The notes: generated from the letters alone by a model not told the origin. A stretch of DNA of 15,403 nt from Deltaproteobacteria bacterium (GCA_023381945.1 JAMCQY010000275.1:1-15403), one strand, 5' to 3'. Shown: positions 1-7,611, counted from the first letter of the stretch. Made by a program: numbers and translations.

Positions 1-217
1 GCAGGCCCAGGTCCTTAATCTCTTTGGCCTCTTTCAGGAGTTGGTCTACGGAGAACCGGAAAACCCCCGGCATGGAGTCCACCGGCTGACGCACTCCCTG
101 GCCCGGGACGACAAACATGGGATAAATGAGGTCTTCCCGGCGCAGCCGGGTTTCCCGCACCATTTTTCTTAAGGTTTCACTCCGCCGCAGCCGCCGGGGA
201 CGAAATACCAGTTCCAT
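1..217 (-). CDS. hemB: Porphobilinogen synthase (delta-aminolevulinic acid dehydratase), N-terminal part
   Basis: This is the 5' end of a gene that continues beyond the left edge. Reading the minus strand from the ATG at 217-215 gives 72 codons beginning MELVFRPRRLRRSETLRKMV and continuing through LIYPMFVVPGQGVRQPVDSM and PGVFRFSVDQLLKEAK. This matches the conserved start of HemB (RPRRLR, then LIYPLFV, then the SMPGV segment). The family is normally about 320-330 residues, so roughly the first fifth is visible; the zinc/magnesium and Schiff-base lysine sites lie outside. HemB condenses two 5-aminolevulinate molecules to porphobilinogen in the cytoplasm for heme, siroheme and corrinoid synthesis. 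A purine-rich AGAAAGGGTG stretch just upstream of the ATG can serve as ribosome binding site. The gene diverges from the lipoprotein gene across about 350 bases. Confidence 0.9.
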   Translation of the reverse strand, partial: MELVFRPRRLRRSETLRKMVRETRLRREDLIYPMFVVPGQGVRQPVDSMPGVFRFSVDQLLKEAKEIKDLGL

Positions 218-564
218 AACCCGCACCCTTTCTTGTCAATCAGCGCCTATTTAGCCGAAGAATAACCCCGGCATCATAGGCAGGAATCTTATCCCTCATA
301 GAATATCACCGCTCCAGGATTTTGCCAAATTGTAACCTTTATAGGAAGATTTATTTTTATTCACCTGAAAACAAGTCAGCTTATTGGCATTTTTCCCGGA
401 GAGATTACCGGACTAAAATGATCATAGTAAACCAACGGGATGAGCGCAAAGCGGTCCCAGATGGCCGTTCCCCGAATTGGGGCCATCAAAACCGTGAAAC
501 CGGGCGCAAAAAGGAGTTGACGCGCCTTAAGAGTATGGGATACTTTCGGTGAAAACATAAAAGA
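218..564. other. Intergenic space between hemB and the lipoprotein gene
   Basis: About 350 bases between two divergent genes. Short open frames exist (for example 322-552 on plus), but they have no family resemblance, no good ribosome binding site, and residue composition typical of chance translation. The 3' part holds a plausible promoter for the lipoprotein gene (517-544). I see no palindromes or tandem repeats like those elsewhere in the window. Confidence 0.5.
517..544 (+). promoter_or_regulatory. Candidate sigma70 promoter for the TPR lipoprotein gene
   Basis: TTGACG (517-522) and GATACT (539-544) are 16 bases apart, with 5/6 and 4/6 matches to the -35 and -10 consensus. Transcription would start near 551, giving a very short leader ahead of the GTG starts at 565 and 574. 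Judged by eye only. Confidence 0.4.
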
Positions 565-1152
565 GTGGCGGGTGTGCTGATCAAAAAATTAATGAGCTTG
601 CTTTTGGCGGCGAGCCTGGTGGCAGGCCTGGCGGGTTGCGGCTCGGCGCCGGTGGTGCCACCACCGCAGGTTGCGCCGCCGGTCCCGGAACGTTCCGAAA
701 CTCCTGACCACCTTAGGCTCAAAGAGGCGCTGACCGGTCCGGGGCTGTCTCCGGGCGAGGTCGCAGATCTGAGCGATCGTCTCCTGGCCGTTGGAAGTTT
801 CATCAGCGAACAGGACATGGCCCGGCTGGAGTTAGTCCTGCTCAAGAGCCTGAAGTCTCAGGACAAGACTTACCGTGCGACTTTCTGGCGCAACCTGGGC
901 ATTATTCATTACAGCCAAAAAAAGTACAAGCAGGCCCGGCAGGAACTCCAGGCCTCCAACGAGCTCAACCCTAAGAACGGCCGCACCCATTTCTACCTGG
1001 CCAAACTTTTCTCGAATGAGGGAAAGATCTATGAAAGCCAGGGGAAGAAAAGCAAGGCCCGGCAGCAATTTAAGCGGGCTGCTATTGAGATGGAGATGGC
1101 CCGGAAGTTGGAACCCAGCAACCCCTTATACCGCCAGGATGTCAGGCAATAA
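565..1152 (+). CDS. TPR-containing lipoprotein
   Basis: A 195-residue protein. The N-terminus is a lipoprotein signal peptide: basic residues, a hydrophobic core, then a lipobox LAGC with the acylated cysteine at residue 25. A proline-rich linker (about 28-45) follows. From about residue 100 to the end come tetratricopeptide-type helices (motifs such as NLGIIHYSQKKYKQARQEL and LNPKNGRTHFYLAKLFSNEG). It is expected to sit in the inner leaflet of the outer membrane or in the periplasm as a scaffold; the partner is unknown. Start choice: GTG 565 opens the longest frame, but GTG 574 has the better spacing (8 bases) from AAGAG (561-565) and gives a more usual signal peptide, MLIKKLMSLLL. ATG 592 would weaken the basic N-region. 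The small zinc-ribbon gene follows after 6 bases, so the two are probably co-transcribed. Confidence 0.8.
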   Translation: MAGVLIKKLMSLLLAASLVAGLAGCGSAPVVPPPQVAPPVPERSETPDHLRLKEALTGPGLSPGEVADLSDRLLAVGSFISEQDMARLELVLLKSLKSQDKTYRATFWRNLGIIHYSQKKYKQARQELQASNELNPKNGRTHFYLAKLFSNEGKIYESQGKKSKARQQFKRAAIEMEMARKLEPSNPLYRQDVRQ

Positions 1153-1158
1153 ACCAAA

Positions 1159-1374
1159 ATGAAAGTCTCCTGTCCATATTGCGGCAATGACGATGACTTC
1201 TACGAAGTCGCCGAAGGCGTCACCATTACCACATTCTACGTGCAAAACGAAGACGGCAGCTTTTCCACGGTGAGTGACGATTCCAAGATTCAGGGAGAGG
1301 TGCGGTTTTATTGCGGCGAATGCCACAAGGAACTGAAGGAATACCACGAACACTTCCTGGACATGCTTTTTTAG
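1159..1374 (+). CDS. Small zinc-ribbon-like conserved hypothetical protein
   Basis: A 71-residue protein with two CXXC pairs, SCPYCG near residue 5 and FYCGEC near residue 52. Together they form a likely four-cysteine zinc ribbon around a beta-rich middle (ITTFYVQNEDGSFSTV). It has no signal peptide or membrane segment and should be cytoplasmic. I recognise the architecture as a small conserved protein of deltaproteobacteria but know no function. It begins 6 bases after the lipoprotein stop with no clear Shine-Dalgarno of its own, which points to translational coupling. The stop TAG (1372-1374) runs directly into a heptad repeat. Confidence 0.75.
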   Translation: MKVSCPYCGNDDDFYEVAEGVTITTFYVQNEDGSFSTVSDDSKIQGEVRFYCGECHKELKEYHEHFLDMLF

Positions 1375-1386
1375 TTTTGAGTTTCG
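1373..1386. repeat. Period-7 tandem repeat, two units (AGTTTTG/AGTTTCG)
   Basis: Two heptads starting inside the stop codon of the zinc-ribbon gene. AGTTTCG is the reverse complement of CGAAACT, the unit of the array at 1625-1652, so the two arrays face each other across the spacer. Confidence 0.6.
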
Positions 1387-1390
1387 CGTC

Positions 1391-1422
1391 TGATGGCGGG
1401 TGGGGGTCCACACCCGCCATCA
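1391..1422. repeat. 12-bp perfect palindromic hairpin
   Basis: TGATGGCGGGTG (1391-1402) is perfectly complementary to CACCCGCCATCA (1411-1422), with an 8-base loop. There is no T-run after it, so it is more REP-like than a terminator, although it could slow polymerase behind the zinc-ribbon gene. Confidence 0.75.
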
Positions 1423-1457
1423 TAAAAGCTTTGGTAGCGGCAGCTTTATCCTGCACG

Positions 1458-1481
1458 GGCACAGGCTGGAAAGCCTGTGCC
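1458..1481. repeat. CACAGGC-family palindrome, 10-bp stem with GGAA loop
   Basis: GGCACAGGCT (1458-1467) pairs with AGCCTGTGCC (1472-1481) around a GGAA (GNRA-type) tetraloop. The core recurs at 12084-12106 and 15276-15294. Confidence 0.75.
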
Positions 1482-1514
1482 ACCAATAGGATAGCCTGTA
1501 GCCTCTGGAAATCC

Positions 1515-1531
1515 GGCGGGCACGACCCGCC
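1515..1531. repeat. Short GC palindrome GGCGGG/CCCGCC
   Basis: A 6-bp stem with a CACGA loop. It is the third hairpin in this spacer. The CGGG core resembles the stem at 1391-1422. Confidence 0.5.
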
Positions 1532-1624
1532 ACATGGATCAGTAAATCAGAACGAAAATAATAATATAGAACCCCAAAACTAACATTTCCCTATTCTGCT
1601 CCAATGCTCCTATTCTCGGCTCAA

Positions 1625-1652
1625 CTCGAAACTAAAAACCCGAAACTCGAAA
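1625..1652. repeat. Period-7 tandem repeat, four units (CTCGAAA type)
   Basis: Four consecutive heptads: two exact CTCGAAA copies and two variants (CTAAAAA, CCCGAAA). The array ends 6 bases before the mutM ATG and occupies the place where a Shine-Dalgarno would be expected; none is visible there. Confidence 0.7.
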
Positions 1653-1658
1653 CTCTTT

Positions 1659-2492
1659 ATGCCTGAACTTCCAGAAGTAGAAGTTGTCCGGCAAGGCCTG
1701 GCCCCCCGGCTGATTGGCCGCCGCTTTCTGCGGGTTTCGGGGGGAGAAAAGTCCCTGCGGCGGCAGTCGACCGTGGCGGAATTGCAAAAATGCCTGGTGG
1801 GTCGGCAACTTATCGACCTCAGCCGCCGCGGCAAATACCTGGTCTTTGACCTGGAGGGCGGTGTCACCCTGCTGGTGCACCTGGGCATGACCGGACATCT
1901 GCTCCTGGATTCGGCAGCCAACCCCCTCCCTCCCCTGCCGCACACCCACCTGGTCTTCGAGCTCGAAGGAAACGTTAAGCTCGTCTACCAGGACGTCCGG
2001 CGTTTCGGCCAGGTGCTGGTCTTTCCTCCGGGAACCTTACCCGAACCTCTGGAAAAGGTCGGCAAGGAACCGTTCTCCCGGGAGATTACCCCGCAGTGGC
2101 TGGCAAAGCAGGCCCAAGGCCGGTCCCGGCCCATCAAAAACTTTCTCCTGGACGGGCGTATTTTGGCCGGCATCGGCAACATTTACGCCTGCGAAATCTT
2201 GTTCGCCGCCCGCCTCCACCCGGCCACCCCGGTGGCTCGCCTCTCCCTGAAGGATTGGAGCCTGGTGCTCAAGGAAACCCGGCGCATCCTCAAAGAAGCC
2301 ATTCGCCAGGGCGGCACCACGGTCTCCAATTACCTTAACAGCAACGGCGAAGCCGGTTTATTTCAGGTCCGGCTCCTGGTTTACGGCCGGGATGGCGAAC
2401 CTTGCCGCCGCTGCGGCGCCCCCATTGTCCGGTTGGTTCAGGCGGGCCGCAGCAGTTTTTTTTGCCCGGTCTGCCAAAAAATGCCTGATTGA
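1659..2492 (+). CDS. mutM: Formamidopyrimidine-DNA glycosylase (Fpg/MutM)
   Basis: A 277-residue base-excision repair enzyme that removes 8-oxoguanine and formamidopyrimidines from DNA and nicks the abasic site by beta,delta-elimination. The protein starts MPELPEVE, so after methionine removal the catalytic Pro and the following Glu are at the N-terminus. The conserved Lys sits in RRGKYLVF (K59), HLGMTG is at 75-79, and the helix-two-turn-helix region carries GIGNIY (171-176). A C-terminal zinc finger has C249, C252, C269 and C272. Length and all key residues are normal, so it should be active. The ATG at 1659 is fixed by the catalytic Pro-Glu. It has no visible Shine-Dalgarno; a heptad array lies directly upstream. 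Confidence 0.97.
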   Translation: MPELPEVEVVRQGLAPRLIGRRFLRVSGGEKSLRRQSTVAELQKCLVGRQLIDLSRRGKYLVFDLEGGVTLLVHLGMTGHLLLDSAANPLPPLPHTHLVFELEGNVKLVYQDVRRFGQVLVFPPGTLPEPLEKVGKEPFSREITPQWLAKQAQGRSRPIKNFLLDGRILAGIGNIYACEILFAARLHPATPVARLSLKDWSLVLKETRRILKEAIRQGGTTVSNYLNSNGEAGLFQVRLLVYGRDGEPCRRCGAPIVRLVQAGRSSFFCPVCQKMPD

Positions 2493-2502
2493 GTCAAAAG
2501 AT

Positions 2503-2560
2503 ATTCTTTCATTGGAACGACTTGCCAGCAAAGAGAAAGAATGAGCTTAGGCCCTTTTTT
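2503..2560 (+). terminator. Weak possible terminator after mutM
   Basis: ATTCTTTC (2503-2510) and GAAAGAAT (2535-2542) form an 8-bp A/T-rich stem with a long 24-base loop. Six T residues follow at 2555-2560, about 12 bases beyond the stem. The long loop and the gap to the T-run make this a poor intrinsic terminator. I record it because it is the only candidate between mutM and rpmE. Confidence 0.2.
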
Positions 2561-2627
2561 CATGGCATTTTAAGAAATTTGGGTTAAACTTATTTGTTGT
2601 AATTGAATTAACGGACGGAATGAGGCT

Positions 2628-2861
2628 ATGAAAACCAATATACATCCGAAATTTAATAAGACTACGGTGCGCTGCGCCTGCGGCAACGAGTTTGTCACCG
2701 GCTCCACCACGGATAAAATCCGGGTGGAGATCTGCTCCAAGTGCCATCCCTTCTTCACCGGCAAGCAGAAGCTGGTGGATACCGCCGGCCGGGTGGAACG
2801 GTTCCGGCGCAAATACGCTCATCTCAACCAGGAAAAGGCGGCTGCCGAAAAGGCTGAATGA
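2628..2861 (+). CDS. rpmE: 50S ribosomal protein L31, zinc-binding type
   Basis: A 77-residue ribosomal protein. It has the family signature [19 protein letters not shown], then [18 protein letters not shown] and a basic C-terminus. The zinc ligands of the C+ paralogue are present (C16, C18, C36, C39), so this is the ordinary zinc-replete L31 and not the zinc-starvation form. It binds at the intersubunit bridge of the large subunit. The TGA overlaps the ATG of the DUF1385 gene (ATGA, 2858-2861), a strong sign of coupled translation. This pairing is common in bacteria; the prfA-prmC genes that often follow are absent here. Confidence 0.97.
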   Translation: MKTNIHPKFNKTTVRCACGNEFVTGSTTDKIRVEICSKCHPFFTGKQKLVDTAGRVERFRRKYAHLNQEKAAAEKAE

Positions 2862-3850
2862 AGCCGGCGGCAACCAAACTGGCGGTGGGTGGCCAGGCGG
2901 TTCTGGAGGGCGTCATGATGCGCTCCCCCAGGGCCCTGGCCATCGCGGTGCGCCGTCCCGACGGCACCATCCTTCTCAAGGATGAGCCCTTTGTTTCCGT
3001 GGCGGAGACCTACCCGCTCCTGAAGCGCCCCTTCGTGCGCGGACCGCTGACGTTGATTGAAGCTATGGTGACCGGGGTAAAGGCCCTGACGTTTTCGGCC
3101 CAGGCTGCCCTGCAGGAGGAAGAGGAAGACGAACAACCTCTCGGCTGGGGCAGCATCACCCTGACCCTGGTCGGCGCCTTCCTGTTGGCCTTCCTCTTTT
3201 TCGGCTTCCTGCCCCATTGGCTGAGCGGCCTGGCGGGCCGGCTGGCAGGCCACCCCGTCACCCCGGCTGACCTGTCCTTTCACCTCATTGACGGCATCAT
3301 CAAGACCTCTTTTATTCTGCTCTATATCTGGGGCATCTCCCTTTTCCCCGATATTCAGAGAGTCTTCCAATACCACGGGGCGGAACACAAATCCATCTGC
3401 ACTTTTGAGGCGGGAGAACCGCTGGAAGTCGCCTATGCGCGGAAGCATCCCACGGCCCACGCGCGCTGCGGCACTTCCTTTATTCTGGTGGTGCTCCTGG
3501 TCAGCATCTTCATCTTTGCCGCCTTTTTCCCGATGTTCCCCGCCTTGACGCAGCGCGGCCTGGCCAACAACTTCCTTCAGGTAATCATTAAGGTTGGCTT
3601 AATGTTTCCCATTGCCGCGGTGTCCTATGAAATCATCCGCTGGGGGGGCAAACATGGGGATCACTTCCTGGCCAGGTTCCTCCTCTGGCCCGGGCTGGCT
3701 ACCCAGCGCCTTACCGCTCTGGAGCCGGACGACTCCATGTTAGAGGTGGCTCTGGAAGCCTTGAAGGCGGTGGTGGCTCGGGAAAAGCAGCCTGATGCCG
3801 CCGAAGAGCCCTCAATGGCGGCTATCCCCTGCACCCAGTGCCAGAATTGA
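2858..3850 (+). CDS. DUF1385 family (YqhQ-like) membrane protein
   Basis: A 330-residue protein with the two DUF1385 signatures: [12 protein letters not shown] at residues 11-22 and [13 protein letters not shown] at 172-183, followed by HARCGTSF (201-208). Hydrophobic segments lie near 98-122, 143-163, 207-230 and 241-262, so it is a polytopic inner-membrane protein. The charged EEEEDE stretch (87-92) precedes the first span. The biochemical role of the family is not established. It is widely encoded beside rpmE, and here it overlaps rpmE by 4 bases. The final 13 bases overlap the DUF72 gene. Confidence 0.92.
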   Translation: MKPAATKLAVGGQAVLEGVMMRSPRALAIAVRRPDGTILLKDEPFVSVAETYPLLKRPFVRGPLTLIEAMVTGVKALTFSAQAALQEEEEDEQPLGWGSITLTLVGAFLLAFLFFGFLPHWLSGLAGRLAGHPVTPADLSFHLIDGIIKTSFILLYIWGISLFPDIQRVFQYHGAEHKSICTFEAGEPLEVAYARKHPTAHARCGTSFILVVLLVSIFIFAAFFPMFPALTQRGLANNFLQVIIKVGLMFPIAAVSYEIIRWGGKHGDHFLARFLLWPGLATQRLTALEPDDSMLEVALEALKAVVAREKQPDAAEEPSMAAIPCTQCQN

Positions 3851-4788
3851 AGCCCGACCTTCTCCCTTCCCAAACATCTCACGAAAAGCAGCAGACAACA
3901 AACGGCAAACTCTTCATTGGGCCGGCCGGCTGGGACTATCCGGACTGGCAGGGAGTGGTCTATCCCTCCGGGCTTAAGGGCGCCGGCCGTCTGGCCTGGC
4001 TGGCGACCCTGTTCCAGGTGGTGGAGATCAACGTCACTTTTTACCGGCCCCTGGCTTTAAGAGATGCTGAGCGCTGGCTGGCGGCGGTGGCCCAGCAGCC
4101 CGAGTTTCGCTTCACCGCCAAGCTCTGGAAGATTTTCACTCATGAACGGCGGCTGGACCCTCCGGAACTGGCCCAATTTCAGGCAGGTCTTGAACCCTTG
4201 CTCGACGCCGGACGCCTGGGTATGCTCCTGGCCCAATTCCCCTATTCTTTCCACCACACCGCCGAAAACCGGGACTTTCTCTTACGCCTCAAAGCCCTCT
4301 TACCCAAATATCCGCTGGCGGTGGAGGTGCGTCACCGCTCCTGGCAGCAGCAGGCGGTGCAGGAGTTTTTGCGCGAGGCAGGAATGGATTTTTGCAACAT
4401 CGACCAGCCTCAGGTCTCTTATCCCATGGGCGCGACCTGCTGGGTCACAGGGGCCACAGGGTATCTGCGCTGCCATGGACGCCGCCGGGAAAAATGGTTT
4501 GAATTCGGGGAAGACCGGGGCGCCCGCTATGATTATCTGTATGGGCCGGAAGAACTGGCGGAACTGGCGGGGCGAGCGAGGGCATTAATGGAACAGGCGG
4601 CAGAATCCTATGTCATTTTTAATAACCACCCCGCCGGCCAGGCCGTGGCCAACGCCCTGGAATTATTGCATATCCTGAAGCCGGACTACCACCCTGCCCT
4701 ACCCGCCTGCCTGGCCGCGGTCTTTCCGCGATTGTCAGATTGGGCGGAAGTTAAGGAAAACGAGAAGGCCGGACATTTATTTGACTAA
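3838..4788 (+). CDS. DUF72 (YecE-like) TIM-barrel protein
   Basis: Up to 316 residues. The DUF72 hallmarks are IGPAGWDYPDWQGVVYP near residues 27-43, VEINVTFYRP (60-69), FRFTAKLWKIFTHE, LLAQFPYSFHHT and VIFNNHPAGQAVANA near the C-terminus. The fold is a TIM barrel; the activity is unknown. The frame opens at GTG 3838, inside the end of the DUF1385 gene. A TTG at 3847 overlapping the upstream stop is an alternative, and the first 20 or so residues are not conserved family sequence, so the true start is uncertain. The overlap places it in the rpmE-DUF1385 transcription unit. It is GC-rich like its upstream neighbours and is followed by an abrupt fall in GC. Confidence 0.88.
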   Translation: MPELKPDLLPSQTSHEKQQTTNGKLFIGPAGWDYPDWQGVVYPSGLKGAGRLAWLATLFQVVEINVTFYRPLALRDAERWLAAVAQQPEFRFTAKLWKIFTHERRLDPPELAQFQAGLEPLLDAGRLGMLLAQFPYSFHHTAENRDFLLRLKALLPKYPLAVEVRHRSWQQQAVQEFLREAGMDFCNIDQPQVSYPMGATCWVTGATGYLRCHGRRREKWFEFGEDRGARYDYLYGPEELAELAGRARALMEQAAESYVIFNNHPAGQAVANALELLHILKPDYHPALPACLAAVFPRLSDWAEVKENEKAGHLFD

Positions 4789-4806
4789 TACAAAAATCAA
4801 AAAATT

Positions 4807-4815
4807 TGGTATAGT
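4807..4815 (+). promoter_or_regulatory. Extended -10 promoter for the 423-aa gene
   Basis: TGG followed by TATAGT matches an extended -10 element (TGn-TATAAT, one mismatch). Transcription would start near 4822, about 30 bases before the TTG start. A TTGACT at 4781-4786 is 23 bases from the hexamer, too far to act as a normal -35. Confidence 0.4.
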
Positions 4816-4851
4816 GACCGCCATAACTCAATGACTAAGGTGTGAAAAACT

Positions 4852-6123
4852 TTGCTACAGGAAGAACAAGCCGCTGAATTATTAAATCGTTGCGAAAAAC
4901 TGCTTGGGTATGAGCTTCGGAAATTGCGCGGTGACTTACAAAAAGCTGGTTCTAGAGCTGCGGCGGTATGGGAATTATTAGTAATAGAAGCAACTTCAAT
5001 TATCGGTCAAATAAAATATGAACCACTGAAAGGCCCAAGTCCTGATATTCTTCTCTCTTTGCCAAATGGCCGATCAATTTGGATAGAAGTAGCATACCTT
5101 TATCCGAGGTTTTGGCGTGAGGAAAGAAAATCAGATAAGGTTATTTCTTGGATTTACTCTGAAGCAAGAAATCGTGGCATAGGTTTTGGAAAGATTTCCA
5201 TTCGCCTCGATGGAATTGATGAAAATGGTGCTGGCCCTGTTAGAAAACTTCCAGAACTTCATGAACGCGAAAAATTTCTGAACGACCCAGAAGTTAAAGC
5301 CGCTTTTGACATCATTACTTCAAACCCAAAAGATAGTTATGTCTTTTCGTTATCTAAATATACTGTCTCTATTTTCTACAATCCAGATAACCAGGGACCA
5401 TATACTGGTTGGAGTGGTCTTTCTCAAGAAGTGCCAAAGACATACAAACAACATGTTGTTTATCGTGTATTAAATAAAAAGGCAAAACAATTTGATATCA
5501 ATGGACCTCTAGTTGTTTGTCTTGGGAGTGATCAAAACCGTGTTATAAATATTGCGCCTGGACCAACTCAAATATCCATTAGAGATGCTGCAAAAGAGGC
5601 CTTTTATAAAAATCATTCTTTGTCGGCCGTTATATTAGTATCAATTAATGCAAATGTCGGAATATTTGAACAATTTAAAAAAGTAGCACGCACAACAATT
5701 TTACTCAACCCTTATGCGACGAACCCTTTGGATTCACATGAAATAGGATTATTAAAAGAGCTTAATTTTAACCGTTGGAAATATTATTTTGTTAAAGAGA
5801 AGTGGGAGATTCCAGAAAAAAAAGAATCTCGCCGCGTTACAGGAAGTCTCAAATTGAGTGCTTCTACTGTGAGTTTTAAAATTGAGATACCGGCAAATAT
5901 AGTAATTGATGCTTTGGCAGGAAAGACCTCATTAGCGGCTGCATATCGTCTTGATAAAAATAAATCGCATGAAAAAAGATTGATAGATATTTTTGAACAA
6001 GGATGGATAGTTAGATCATGTAGTTTAAAAGAAGGTAATATCGAATCTGGAGAGGCTCCTAAAATATTGTTCGAATTACTACCTCCTCCACTCCCTGTCT
6101 TTTGGCCCAAATCAAAATCCTGA
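4852..6123 (+). CDS. Unrecognised protein, possible PD-(D/E)XK-like nuclease N-terminus
   Basis: A 423-residue protein I cannot assign to a named family. Residues 36-85 have a nuclease-like layout: acidic E41 and E46 in a helix (AVWELLVIEAT), then SPDILLSL with D65, then a strand IWIEVAYLY with E79. This is the order of a PD-(D/E)XK core, except that the expected lysine two residues after E79 is alanine, so activity is doubtful. The rest has no motif I know. No signal peptide or membrane segment is evident. The start is TTG, with AAGGTG 9 bases upstream; there is no ATG option because the protein contains no internal methionine. The gene is strongly AT-rich against GC-rich neighbours, has its own promoter candidate, and overlaps the longest reading of the next gene. 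It may be a defence or DNA-processing gene, but this is inference. Confidence 0.7.
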   Translation: MLQEEQAAELLNRCEKLLGYELRKLRGDLQKAGSRAAAVWELLVIEATSIIGQIKYEPLKGPSPDILLSLPNGRSIWIEVAYLYPRFWREERKSDKVISWIYSEARNRGIGFGKISIRLDGIDENGAGPVRKLPELHEREKFLNDPEVKAAFDIITSNPKDSYVFSLSKYTVSIFYNPDNQGPYTGWSGLSQEVPKTYKQHVVYRVLNKKAKQFDINGPLVVCLGSDQNRVINIAPGPTQISIRDAAKEAFYKNHSLSAVILVSINANVGIFEQFKKVARTTILLNPYATNPLDSHEIGLLKELNFNRWKYYFVKEKWEIPEKKESRRVTGSLKLSASTVSFKIEIPANIVIDALAGKTSLAAAYRLDKNKSHEKRLIDIFEQGWIVRSCSLKEGNIESGEAPKILFELLPPPLPVFWPKSKS

Positions 6124-6167
6124 AAATAACTTTTAAGAAATGTAGAGAATATAAGGCTACAAATTTC

Positions 6168-7550
6168 ATGCGACCGTCCACTTCCACCGCCACCCGGTTA
6201 ACGATCCCTGCGCCGGCAGTGGTCTTACCACCTGCCAAACCTGAGAAATCCTGGCTCCGGGACGATTTCGCCATCAAGCTGCTGGTGCCCCTGCTCCTGG
6301 CCGCAGCCTTCATCATGGCCTGCCGGTGGGGCTCCTTCAGCGCTTGCCTTCAGTTGCTGAACACGAATACCTACAGTTCCTGGCTGCCTGGGTTGGCTGC
6401 CGGCTATACCCTGGTGATGCTGGGCTTCCAACTCCTGCGCACGATCCTCTGGGCCGGTTATAAACCGCATCCCCTGGGCCAAGGCCCTTTACCCAGCCTG
6501 ACCGTGATCATCCCGGCCTTTAATGAAGGGGCCATGGTGGAAAAGGCCATATACTCCGTGGCCGCGGCCGACTATCCGGCTGAGCTTTTGCAAATCATCT
6601 GCATCGACGACGGCTCCCGGGATAATACCTGGCTCTATATCCAGCGGGCGCAAAAGCGCTATCCCCGCCAGGTCAAGGCCCTGCGCTTCCCTGAAAACCG
6701 GGGCAAAAAGGCGGCCCTTTATGCCGGGTTCACCCGTGGCCGGGGCGAGGTCTTGGTCACGGTGGATTCCGACAGCGTCATCGAACCAGACGCCCTGCGG
6801 CACCTGGTGGCCCCGCTGCAGGTAGATGAACAGATCGGGGCAGTGGCCGGCAACGTCAAGGTCTTTAACCGGCATCAGAGCCTCATCGGCAAAATGCAAG
6901 GGGTGCGCTTCGTCAACCTGGATTACCTGCGCGCCGCCCAATCCCGGTACCGCACGGTGATCTGCACCCCTGGGTCCCTGTCGGCCTACCGGAAGTCCGC
7001 TCTCCTGCCCTATTTGGAGGCCTGGCTGCACCAAACCTTTCTGGGGGCCCCCTGCCCCCATAGCGAGGACCGGGCCCTGACTAATTTTATCCTGCGGGCC
7101 GGTTATTACACCTGTTACCAGCGAACTGCGGTGGTTTACACCTTGGTCCCGGAGACCTACAAGGGCGTGTGCAACATGTACCTGCGGTGGGAACGCGGCA
7201 ACGTGCGGGAATCCGCGGTCCAGTTGGGCTACCTCTTCACCCGCTACCGCCCCAAACACCGCCTCCTGCCCATGGTGGAATTTTGCCTCTCCCAACTGGA
7301 ATATCCCTTGACCCTGTTCTTCTTCGCCCTCATGCTGGCGTCAATGGCGGTCTATCCGCCGCTGCTCTTTAAGCTATTGGCGCTGTTGGGGATCAGTTCC
7401 CTGCTCAACCTGATTTATTACCTCTGGCTGGAGCGCGACCTGGAATTTGTCTACGGCATCATCTATAGCTATTACGCCTTCTTCCTGCTCCAGTGGATCT
7501 ATCCTTACGCCTTTGCCACCGTCCGCGACCGCCACTGGCTGACGCGTTAA
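6168..7550 (+). CDS. Family 2 glycosyltransferase, processive hyaluronan/chitin-synthase-like, membrane-bound
   Basis: 460 residues from ATG 6168. Two N-terminal hydrophobic segments (about 37-52 and 73-96) precede the GT-A domain: TVIIPAFNEG (112-121), DDGS (147-150), the DXD-like DSD (200-202) and SEDRAL (299-304) with the likely catalytic base. LRWERG (339-344) is the RW end of the QXXRW motif of processive enzymes. At least three membrane spans follow (about 370-450). It should polymerise a sugar nucleotide and export the chain across the inner membrane; the polysaccharide is unknown. In the QXXRW motif the Gln position is Met (M337). A TTG at 6102 extends the frame by 22 residues into the AT-rich segment, but those residues look foreign, so I prefer 6168 with AAGG at 6153-6156. 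A terminator follows at 7585. Confidence 0.88.
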   Translation: MRPSTSTATRLTIPAPAVVLPPAKPEKSWLRDDFAIKLLVPLLLAAAFIMACRWGSFSACLQLLNTNTYSSWLPGLAAGYTLVMLGFQLLRTILWAGYKPHPLGQGPLPSLTVIIPAFNEGAMVEKAIYSVAAADYPAELLQIICIDDGSRDNTWLYIQRAQKRYPRQVKALRFPENRGKKAALYAGFTRGRGEVLVTVDSDSVIEPDALRHLVAPLQVDEQIGAVAGNVKVFNRHQSLIGKMQGVRFVNLDYLRAAQSRYRTVICTPGSLSAYRKSALLPYLEAWLHQTFLGAPCPHSEDRALTNFILRAGYYTCYQRTAVVYTLVPETYKGVCNMYLRWERGNVRESAVQLGYLFTRYRPKHRLLPMVEFCLSQLEYPLTLFFFALMLASMAVYPPLLFKLLALLGISSLLNLIYYLWLERDLEFVYGIIYSYYAFFLLQWIYPYAFATVRDRHWLTR

Positions 7551-7584
7551 CGCCATTCTCCTCTTTCCACCTTTCAATAAAAAC

Positions 7585-7608
7585 AGGCGGCCATGGGGTC
7601 GCCTTTTT
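7585..7608 (+). terminator. Intrinsic terminator after the glycosyltransferase gene
   Basis: AGGCGGCC (7585-7592) pairs with GGTCGCCT (7597-7604), one G:U, around ATGG, followed by a T-run to 7608. On the opposite strand the stem is followed by five Ts as well, so it can act in both directions. It lies 35 bases after the stop. Confidence 0.85.
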
Positions 7609-7611
7609 GGC

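Larger units (their letters stand above)
4789..6167. other. AT-rich, probably horizontally acquired segment
   Basis: Base composition and codon use change sharply right after the DUF72 stop and return to GC-rich at the ATG of the glycosyltransferase (6168). The only gene inside is the 4852-6123 frame. I see no transposase, integrase, inverted repeat or target duplication at the ends, so the route of entry is unknown. Confidence 0.6.

Noticed and set aside
322..552. 76-codon plus-strand frame in the hemB-lipoprotein spacer
   Set aside because: No ribosome binding site and chance-like composition; it covers the likely promoter.
2819..3460. 213-codon minus-strand frame opposite rpmE/DUF1385
   Set aside because: Antisense shadow; no recognised motif.
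4781..4815. TTGACT paired with TATAGT as a normal promoter
   Set aside because: The 23-base spacer is too long; only the extended -10 is kept.
6489..7295. 268-codon minus-strand frame opposite the glycosyltransferase
   Set aside because: Shadow of a GC-rich gene; no motif, no start context.
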